64,000 nucleotides of DNA from Persicaria tinctoria (lineage: Eukaryota > Streptophyta > Magnoliopsida > Caryophyllales > Polygonaceae), in assembly GCA_037127255.1 (NCBI GenBank), contig JBANSL010000001.1, positions 31,223,501 through 31,287,500 on the forward strand, given 5' to 3'. The stretch's first letter is position 1, and every line of letters begins with the position of its first letter. Both the position numbers and the translations under genes were made by a program. Below the pieces are notes generated by a model. The model was not told the origin of the DNA. It saw only the letters and a list, made by a program, of their open reading frames with translations, and did no database searches. This document shows positions 56,280 to 64,000 of the stretch, piece after piece.

Positions 56280-57115
56280 TGGTTCAGCAATTTTATTCAC
56301 AGTGGTTCGGCAATTTTATTCGCAGTGGTTCATCAATTTTATTCACAGTGGTTCAACAATTTTATTCACAATGGTTCAGCAATTTTATTCACAGTGAACC
56401 AATCTCTATTGAGCCACTGAACCAACCTATTTAGTCACTGAACCAACCTCTATTTAGCCATTGAACCAACCTATTTAGTCACTGAACCAGCCTCTATTTC
56501 ACCACTGAACCAACCTATTTAGTCACTGAACCAACCTTTATTTATTCTCTGAATCAACCTCTATTTAGACACCGAACCAACCTATTTAGTCACTCTCTAT
56601 TCGGTCACTAAACCACTCTCTATTCGTTCACTGAACCACTCTATTCGGTCACTGAACCAATCTCTATTCGATTACTGAACCACTTTATCCGGTCACTGAA
56701 CCACTATCTAATCGGTCACTGAACCACTATCTATTCGGTCACTGAATCACTCTCTATTCGGTCACTGAACCACTCTCTATTCGGTCATTGAATTACTCTA
56801 TTCGATCACTGAACCAATCTCTATTCGATCACTAAACCACTGTATCCGGTCCTTGAACCACTATATATTCGGTCATTGAACCACTCTCTATTCGGTCACT
56901 GAACCACTCTATATTCGGTCACTGAACCAACCTCTATTTAGTCACTGAACCAACCTCTATTAAGTCACTGAACCACTTGATATAAAATCCCTGAACCGCA
57001 TGGTATTAAAACACTGAACCACTTGTTATTAAAAAACCCTGAACCACTTTGTATAAAACCCCTGAACCACATAGTATTAAACCCTGAACCACTTTGTATT
57101 AAAACCATCAACCAC
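56280..57115. repeat. GAACCACT minisatellites
   Basis: First about five copies of a 23-bp unit GTGGTTCAGCAATTTTATTC (56280-56400). Then about thirty copies of the opposite-strand wording CACTGAACCAACCTCTATTT/CACTGAACCACTCTCTATTC (56390-57115), period about 22-25 bp. Because GTGGTTCA and TGAACCAC are complementary, the two fields form a large inverted arrangement. Confidence 0.9.
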
Positions 57116-57623
57116 TTGGTTTATCAGATTTTCATTATTCTTTTTTTTATTGTTTATTTTTAGTTATTTATTTATTTGTTTTTAAAATAAAATGGTTTGT
57201 AAACCAATACTGTACTATTTATTTGATGAACCATATGGGTTAAAACACTGAACCACTTATATAAAAAGCCTGAACCACTTATTATAAAATCCATGAACCA
57301 CTCAAAATATTTGGTTAGATGGAATTATGTGAAACAGGTGATGGACAATGAAAATTATGAAATTGAAACCCAATTTCGATGCATCAACACTGCATTTCAA
57401 TTCATCCACAAGATTTCAATTGTTGATCGACATCATCCACAACATTTATATCCATATAATTGGACAGAACATGGCAAATCCAGTTGCCCTTCCGCAATCA
57501 TCCACAACATTTCAATTCATCCAAAGTATTTCAATCCACATCATCTACAACATTTCAATTCATCGATCCACAACATCACTGCATTTCAACGCATACCCAC
57601 GCATACCCAGTTGCCCTTCCGCG

Positions 57624-57760
57624 ATGTCCGAGTCTGACCAGAAATTGTTGATCGACAGCCTCCAGATCTTCAAGATCCATGGCCGTGTGACAACCGCGGT
57701 CGCCAGATCCTCCGCCTCATCGGCAAATTCCTCCCTGGTCTCGGAAAAAGTCTGAACCAT
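57624..57760 (+). pseudogene. Captured N-terminal fragment resembling a SEC14/GDAP2-like protein
   Basis: An ATG opens MSESDQKLLIDSLQIFKIHG. After a one- or two-base shift near 57680 the sequence continues DNRGRQILRLIGKFLPG. Together they recall the N-terminus of small plant CRAL-TRIO (SEC14-like, GDAP2-related) proteins, which begin with a short acidic helix and then IxGRDKRGRxILRIIGKFFP. The identification is from memory of the family and rests on about 35 residues. The shift and the lack of the lipid-binding domain make it a dead fragment carried by E2. Confidence 0.5.
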
Positions 57761-58611
57761 ACCGCCCCCTACGCCCGTCGAATTGCCGACCTCCTCCTTT
57801 TCCATCCCGCTCTTCCAAGCCCGTCGCCCCCTACGTCCAGTCCAACCCCCTGCGTCGGCTGCCGCCGGAAACCATATCGCATCCGCCCCTCGCCGCCGAC
57901 GAAAATATCAACGCCTATCCCGCATCCTTTGTCCTCCGATGACGATTGGTCGCGTTTTTGATATGGCGATGATTGGTCACGTTTCATCATCTACATCATC
58001 GCCAGGTTCATGAGCATCTCCGTCGCCGTCGCCGTCGGTGAGGGGAGAAGGAGATCCGTCACCAATTGAGATCTGTCACCAAGACAGCGGCGACGTTGAG
58101 GGGGCAAATAGCGGGAAGGGGGAGGAAGGAGCGGGAGAAAGAGGACAACGCGGAGGGGAGCTTGATGGAGCGGCACTAGCTAGAAGCCATGGAAGATGGA
58201 GTAGGTGAGGGAGGCGTAGTCTTAGATCTAAAATAGAAGAAGAATAGATTAGATCTGGAATAAGCGTGTCTAACAAACGCGCGTGGCCCTAGATTTATTT
58301 TAACCAATCAGATCACTTCTTTTCTTCTTACCGGACTGATGTCTTCTCACTTGAACCCTACCCTATCTATACTACTATAAAGATGGTGGAGGGTATTTGC
58401 AATCCTAGCCCTCCATTTGCTATATGTATAATTATCTAAGGTTGATATCCATCCTCTCCTCCACTTGCTTCCCCAGCTGTTTCCCTCTAAATTAATCATA
58501 GCCATTCACCGTAAAGTTAAGCTTATATGGACGTTCCACATTACATATAGAGTATAATGTCTGATTTACCCCCAAAAGTTTGAATTTAAAATTATTTATT
58601 TTTTCTTTCAG

Positions 58612-59870
58612 ATGGGCGTTTCCGTCTTTACACTAAATTACAGCCGCTTTTCTTCTCCACTGCCGTCTCCTCTTCGTTCTCTTCCTTCTCTTCCTTCTTC
58701 TTTGTCTCTCTGTCATCATGCTTCCACCGCTTATCTCTTTCTTTGCATTTCGATTTTGATTCCTCGTTCTTCCGCTCGCTTCATCCTGCTCTCGCCCGTG
58801 TACGCTAAGTGTCTCGATTTCTCCGACTGCCAGTGCCTCTCAATTCAACTCCCAAAGGAATCCCAACCAGGTCAGTATTCCGTTTGCTCTTCCTCCCTCG
58901 TGTTGAAGTTACCAATGACCATCCCATCAACCTGGGGATTTTTGACGGCAGATGACCCCGAGGCGAGCAATGTCAGTCGAGTATTCGGCTCCAATTCAGC
59001 GTATTCTCTCACCATTCATCAACTGGAAGAGACCTTCAACGAATTTGATCCTATACATTGCTATTTCACGATCACCCAGAAAGGTACCCTTCCTTTTCCT
59101 CATGGGTGGGACATTTCTAATATTTAATTGAACCTGTTTGGGGCCACATGGTTAGTTGTTCAAGTGTCTTTAGTTGTTTGTAATCTTATAGCCAAGTGGA
59201 TATCTAGAACAATACCTACAGTTTAGAATTTTATTAAGTTTAATGAATTGATTTTAATTGAGATTAGGAACCTATTCATTGAGAGTAGTTATTCATCTGT
59301 GATAGAAGATTGGTTAAATTGGAGTTTAGATATTGCAACTTGGTTCTGGTTTATTTTATGCCTTCAAGGTGTTTGTAGAAATGCTTAAGAGAGATTTGAA
59401 GACCATAACCCTGAATTTCACATCCAACCCAAAGGTATTTACAACTTGGTCCTAAGCGTCTCGATTTGAAGACCACAACCCTGGTTTACTTTTATGCCTT
59501 CAAGGAGTTTAGATATTGCAACTTGGTCCTAAGTGTCTCGATTTCTCCGACTGCCGGTGCCTCTCAATTCCGATCCCAAAGGTATTTACATCTTGGGTGG
59601 AAATCAAATTAATTAGCCAAATGTGTTTTCAAATTACACAAACCAGCTTGATTTTGCTTGTATTAATGAAGGCATTGACTCAAATAGCTGGAATTGATGT
59701 CTCTGGTGAACACCTTCCGTCTCTGTTGATATCTTCGAAGCCGGTCAATCAACCGACAAAGCCTCTCCCTCATACTCAAGCCAGTAAGACCTTAAACTTG
59801 TTTTGGCCTCTTTTGTGTTGCTTTGTTTGAGAGGTACTGTATATATTATCTCAGTTTGGGATGGATAGGT
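58612..59870 (+). other. Unassigned exon-like segments, one duplicated
   Basis: An open frame 58612-59127 ends in IHQLEETFNEFDPIHCYF and a possible GT donor (59084). A second one (59516-59830) contains TQIAGIDVSGEHLPSLLISS. The segment AAGTGTCTCGATTTCTCCGA with its next 30 bases occurs at 58806 and again at 59531, nearly identical. TTTAGATATTGCAACTTGGT also occurs twice (59322, 59508). I do not recognise a protein. They could be captured exons of one gene with an internal duplication. Confidence 0.4.
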
Positions 59871-60914
59871 GAACTTTCACACAATCTGTCTTGGATTTTT
59901 TATATGGTAATTTGTATTGAATATCGATTACTTGATAGGTGTTTATTTTTTTCAATTTCTTTTACTGGTGCATGATGCTTCTTATGCCACCATTCCAATA
60001 ACAGTCTTGGATTTGTTATATTGTAATTTCTTTTACATATTTCATATAAATGCACTTATTGCCTTTTTCCCCTATTCTGTAACAGTCATATCTAAGTTGA
60101 ATGAACTTTTCCAAGGGCGTGTTTGCATGAATAATTGTCATAAAATTAGCATCTTTGCATCTTTTAAATGAAATTTGGTATGTTAATGTAGCCAAGTCAG
60201 CCTTAGCTATCTCCTTGTCGAACTTGAAAACCAAATTTATTTACAATTACAATTTATCAAATGATGTTCTGGCTATTGTGCTCCATCCTTCTATCCGCAA
60301 ATGTTGATCCCCTTGTTTGGAAAGATTGTCTTAACTAGGGCATTCCAATGCTTTTATTCTTCTAGAGGTTAGCATTATTGTGAAAATTTTATGCATCAAT
60401 ATTTCCATTTGTTCAATTTACAAATAAATATATAAAATCATTTGATTTGTGCATTTCATCATTTTGGACAATAATACATATGGCTATTTTGCCAGGAATT
60501 CATACATTTTGCTGCCCCTCTCCACTTTTTTTATTTTTATTTTTCCATTCTGGTTTCATCTGTTTAAGAATTACCGTCATTAGATAATATGCGGGAGATA
60601 CACAATTCATAGGAACCTAGCTATGTGCTTCCACCCTAAATAAAAGAAGCTTATGTTAGCTCTTTCTATTTCACATAATCCACACATGAATGCCATATTG
60701 ACCACTTCAACTTGAACAAAGAAATCCAGTAAGTGGTAAATGAAAGGTCAAGATAGGAGGGATGGTTGTTTGGATGTGAATAGGAGGTCTATGTTAGTGT
60801 ATATAGCAGCTGTTTATATGTTATGTTGATTGATTCTCAATATATTAGTTATCTCATGTTTCATTTTAATGGAAAATTTATACCTGATCTGGCTAATTAT
60901 TCTTATGTTTACAG
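59871..60914 (+). other. Intron-like AT-rich DNA
   Basis: No coding similarity seen. Composition and the AG acceptor at its end (TTTACAG, 60908-60914) fit the intron before the IAR1 exon. Confidence 0.4.
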
Positions 60915-60966
60915 GCTGGAGCTATTCTAGGTGATGCATTTCTGCATCAACTGCCACATGCTTTTG
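60915..60966 (+). pseudogene. Captured exon of IAR1 (ZIP-family transporter)
   Basis: Between TTTACAG and GTAAGC the exon encodes AGAILGDAFLHQLPHAFG, the conserved segment of IAA-alanine resistance protein 1 and related ZIP metal transporters (LGDAxLHxLPHAF, a membrane helix with metal-ligand His residues). The intact protein is an ER/Golgi zinc-type transporter affecting auxin-conjugate sensitivity. Only one exon with good splice sites is present here. Confidence 0.72.
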
Positions 60967-61550
60967 GTAAGCATGATATTTTCTGTGTTATCCAAGTGAT
61001 GTCATGAAAATAGCAGCTCTCTTTTGTGTGTTTTGTCTGTTTGATAAGTTAGTGATCCATGGGAAAAGAACAAAACCAAGTAAAAGTGTGAAGAGACATA
61101 GACTCAGCTGGATTCTTAATAGTCGGACACTCCAGGTTCCTACCTTGTTTTCTATTATTGTTGTTACTGAAAACTCATCTTGTTGTTAGACTTTTGTTAC
61201 TATAAAATAATAATAAAGCCCTTCCTAAAGCGATGCCATCAGTAAAGGTGTGCTAAATCTTTGATTCAGTTTAACCGAATATTGACGGATTCTGAATATG
61301 GTACACCGAGAAGGACCACATAAGAACTTGATTTGAATTAATTTGACCCAAACTAAATAAAAGCTAAACAAGAAACTATTTGGAGAACTACTTCTTCAAT
61401 TATTCGTTTTGATTGATTCCAGAATCTACTCAGATACAACATAGACTCAGCTGGAATACAAGAAACCCCAATTTTAACCCAAACATGATTGAATAAGATT
61501 TATAAGTTTGTATAATATTTAAGTAGAGTTAAATGTCAAAGTTCTTATAG
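60967..61550 (+). other. Intron-like spacer between IAR1 and kinase fragments
   Basis: AT-rich with the phrase ATAGACTCAGCTGGA occurring twice (61100 and 61441). No gene. The capture junction between the two source genes should lie here. Confidence 0.4.
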
Positions 61551-63059
61551 GTTGGAGCTTACGAGGACTCCGCCAATCTTCACCTGATCATGGAGCTCTG
61601 TGAAGGCGGAGAGCTGTTTGATCGGATTTTGCGGAAGGGCCATTACAGTGAGAGGGAGGCCGCGAAGTTGATGAAGACGATTATCAGGTTCTTGGAGGAT
61701 TCTCATTCTCTCGGGGTTATGCATAGGGATTTGAAGCCGGATAACTTGTTTAAGAGCAAGGACGGGGATTCCCAGCTTAAAGTTGATGTTCTCGGTCTTT
61801 TTGTGTTCTTCCAGCCAGGTCTGATTTTGACTTTTTAAACCTCAATTGATTGCTCTTTCTTTTGAAATTGGATGATTCGGGTTTTAGGTTTGGTTTGAAG
61901 AGGAACAAGAGGATTGCCGATTTTGAATTTGATTTCCAATTGGATGATTTGGGATGAAATTGGAGTTTTCCTCAACTGGTGTTGTTTTGAGAGTTTGAAG
62001 TTGGATTTCTTGGCTATCTACAGGTGATACTTTTACAGATACTGTGGGGAGTCCTTACTATGTTGCACCAGAGGTTCTGAAGAAAAGCTATGGACCTGAA
62101 ACTGATATCTTGAGTGCTGGTGTTATACTGTACATTTTGCTTTTGTGGAGTTCCACCATTTTGGGCAGGTATTAACCTAGCTTAAATTTTCAGGGTGCAG
62201 TTGCTGTGAATCTGTAAGTTGAATTGTCTTGGCCAATGCTAAAGATCTTGTTAGGAGAATGCTAGAGAAAGATCCTAAGAAGAGACTTCCAGCATATCAA
62301 TTCCTCTGTAAGACCTCTTACTCTCCCCTAGAGTTGAGATGATTTTTCGTCTACAAACGACTGGATTCAGATAGAAAATGTGATCTGATTGGTGTTTGTA
62401 ATAGGTCATCCATGGATGGCGGACGAGAGCAATGTCCCGGATAAGCCTCTTGATTCAGCTCTTCTTTCGCGTCTCAATCTGTCCTTGGCCATGAACAAGC
62501 TTCACAAGATGGCATGCCGGGTAATTTCCTTACTGTGACCTGTCACTAAGTCTGTCGCCGATTGAATATCACTATTTATGTTTCTTCCATTTTTCAGGTG
62601 ATTGCATAGAAGTTATCGGAAGCCGAAATAGGTGGTGTGAAAGAGCTGTTCAAGAAGATGGACTTAGATAACAGTGGAGCCATAACATTCAATGAGTTAA
62701 AAGAAAGCTTAAAGCAGGTCGACTCTAAGCTTCTTGAGTCTGACGTTGAGAATCTCATGACTGCAGTAAGGATCAAAACGCTTTTCCGAATCACCAACTC
62801 TTTCTTGTCATTAAATATTCTAAACCTAGGAAGGATCTGAATTACTTGCAGGCATATGTTGATGAGAACGGAATTAGTATGGAGAGTTTCTGGCAGCAAC
62901 CATGCACCTAAACAAGCTGGAGAGAAAAGAGAACTTGGTCCAGGCTTTTGCCTATTTTGAACGAGATGGCAGTGGTTACATAACCATAGATGAACTTCAA
63001 CATGCCTGCAAAGAGTTCGGGATGAACGAACTGCATCGACTAGAACAATGTAAGTTCAT
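61551..63059 (+). pseudogene. Truncated calcium-dependent protein kinase (CDPK) pseudogene
   Basis: Six exon blocks with splice sites: 61551-61818 ([49 protein letters not shown]), 62024-62168 ([17 protein letters not shown]), 62232-62307 (AKDLVRRMLEKDPKKR), 62405-62520, 62598-62765 and 62852-63059. They cover the kinase from the middle of the N-lobe, the junction ([10 protein letters not shown]) and EF-hands. EF-hand 1 (DLDNSGAITFNE) is intact, the second is degenerate, and the third ([12 protein letters not shown]) has Glu for its first Asp. The N-terminus and ATP-binding loop and Lys are missing. DFG reads DVLG, an extra T shifts the frame before the expected CGVPPFW, and VIA is followed by a stop. 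An intact CDPK would phosphorylate targets on calcium binding; this cannot. Confidence 0.88.
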
Positions 63060-63416
63060 ATCATTGGTGGAGTCCTCCCTCTCTAATTATAATGTGAATT
63101 GCTTGCATCAACTGTGATTAAGGTCATTAGTGTCAAATTGTGATTAAGGTCATGGATAATTCTCATACTCAATTTAACCCAAATGAGGATTCAATATAGC
63201 ATGTGTGACTGCAATGATGTTATGCAGGCATATATTATCAATGTGTGACTGCTCTCTCCGGATTGCGGTGCAAAGGCGGTTGATAGAACAGTTTGGGTTG
63301 AGACTCTATATACCAATTTCTTCGTCTCAGCCTGTATATATATATATATACATACATACCTTTTTGTTGGAAGTACTATTATATTTGGTTAACTTTAATT
63401 GTCTTTATGATAACAG
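63060..63416 (+). other. Spacer between kinase and syndetin fragments
   Basis: Contains the repeated phrases GTGATTAAGGTCAT (63113, 63138) and ATGTGTGACTGC (63201, 63241) and a short TA run. An exon-like piece after CAG at 63228 (CDCSLRIAVQRRLIEQFG) was not identified. Confidence 0.35.
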
Positions 63417-64000
63417 TTCCAAGACATCCTCCTAGACTGTGGAGTTCAAATGGTCGCTCAAACACTGGTTGAAGGTCTCTCACGAGTAAAGAGGTGTAAT
63501 CATGAGGGCCGAGCTTCTATGTCTCTAGATCTCCACATACTTTTTCTTGTAGATGGGAGGCAAATAACCAATGCATTGCCTGTTCATGTTTGCTTCAGAA
63601 ACTGCATTGTAACTGAAAAAACTCTGCTCTTTTTTCTCTTCAGGTCTTAATCAACTATCTACAAATGTTCGGACTCAAAGACGTTAAGCAAAAGCTGCAA
63701 ATTGTGGATGCTTTCATCAAGGTAAATTTGCTCCAAAGGCATGCTATAACTTATGTCGGTATATTCTTGGTTCGAAACAGTTCACGTGTATAATTCTATG
63801 ATGTAACAGGCCTTCTATCTCCCTGACACCGAGTATGTGAACTAGGCACATGCTCATCCGGTATGATAAGCATTTCCCACCCCAAAAGAAGCAGCATCTT
63901 AAATCAGCCCTTATCACATATTTTCTCGTTACACAAAATCAGCATCTTAAAAGAGCAATGTACTGTGTGGTGTGCAGGAGTACACCAAAAATCAAGTTAT
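63417..64000 (+). pseudogene. Captured C-terminal fragment of syndetin (VPS50)
   Basis: Four exon blocks fit the C-terminal domain of plant syndetin: 63417-63528 (QMVAQTLVEGLSRVKRC, RASMSLDL), 63644-63721 (LINYLQMFGLKDVKQKLQIV, DAFIK), 63810-63860 (AFYLPDTEYVN, stop, AHAHP) and 63978 to the window end (EYTKNQV). The stop TAG falls where the family has Trp (EYVHWA). The first block lacks a usable GT donor. Syndetin is part of the EARP complex that tethers vesicles in endosomal recycling. This is a dead genomic fragment, and the last exon is cut by the window edge. Confidence 0.72.

Larger units (their letters stand above)
58366..64000 (+). mobile_element. Candidate Helitron carrying several gene fragments (runs off the window)
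   Basis: The sequence at 58366 reads TCTATACTACTATAAAGATG, matching the TC-starting 5' ends I know from many plant Helitrons, and is preceded by A as expected for A/T insertion. What follows is a mosaic of intron-containing fragments from unrelated genes, all on the plus strand: IAR1 (60915), a calcium-dependent protein kinase (61551-63059) and syndetin/VPS50 (63417 onward). Such same-orientation mosaics are typical of Helitron capture. No RepHel gene and no 3' CTRR hairpin end were seen; the right end lies outside the window. A tandem set of dispersed pseudogenes is the alternative. Confidence 0.5.

Overview
This is a 64 kb piece of plant nuclear DNA, almost certainly from a eudicot. Evidence for a plant is the Athila, Ty1-copia, Ty3-gypsy, L1, Stowaway, hAT and CACTA elements, the spliced genes with GT-AG introns, and a gene for a raffinose-synthase-family enzyme. 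Asterid/Lamiales is only a guess. Nothing prokaryotic or organellar was recognised. I saw no tRNA, rRNA or CRISPR array.

The window holds one nearly complete single-copy host gene: a DIN10/RS6-like galactinol-sucrose galactosyltransferase or alkaline alpha-galactosidase (GH36) on the minus strand, 30857 down to 19745. All splice junctions can be placed and the frame adds up to 757 residues. It carries an intact, young Ty1-copia element in intron 1 (24415-29648) and a solo LTR in its last coding exon (20308-22646). The locus is therefore probably inactive or makes a C-terminally altered protein. Almost everything else is mobile DNA.

Left part (1.67-12.3 kb): a Pack-CACTA element with CACTA ends and a 3-bp CAC duplication. 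It carries genomic fragments of three unrelated host genes: an S6PDH-like aldo-keto reductase, the complex I assembly factor CIA30, and PsbO. An internally deleted Athila-like retrotransposon is nested inside it (5960-11530, ACATG duplication). Next comes a full-length L1 LINE (12528-19536, 14-bp target duplication) whose ORF2 has at least four lesions and whose ORF1 position holds an unrecognised 715-residue hydrophobic frame.

Middle part (31-51 kb): a Stowaway MITE just upstream of the host gene, and a 5'-truncated L1 on the minus strand. Then comes a cluster of related TIR-type elements with 'TAAATGTCC' ends, GC-rich subterminal blocks and large GGTGAC/GTCACC arrays. One of these carries an EndoU ribonuclease fragment. 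A hAT-type element and a degenerate, truncated Ty3-gypsy element follow.

Right part (51.4-64 kb): two sibling TIR elements sit back to back in (TA)n microsatellites, each filled with its own tandem repeat; the second carries a SEC14-like gene fragment. From 58366 to the window end there is a probable Helitron carrying same-strand fragments of IAR1, a calcium-dependent protein kinase and syndetin/VPS50.

The main theme is repeated capture of host gene fragments by at least four different DNA elements in one small interval: seven recognisable host genes in CACTA, MULE-like, TA-targeting and Helitron-like carriers, plus a recent double retrotransposon hit in a sugar-metabolism gene.
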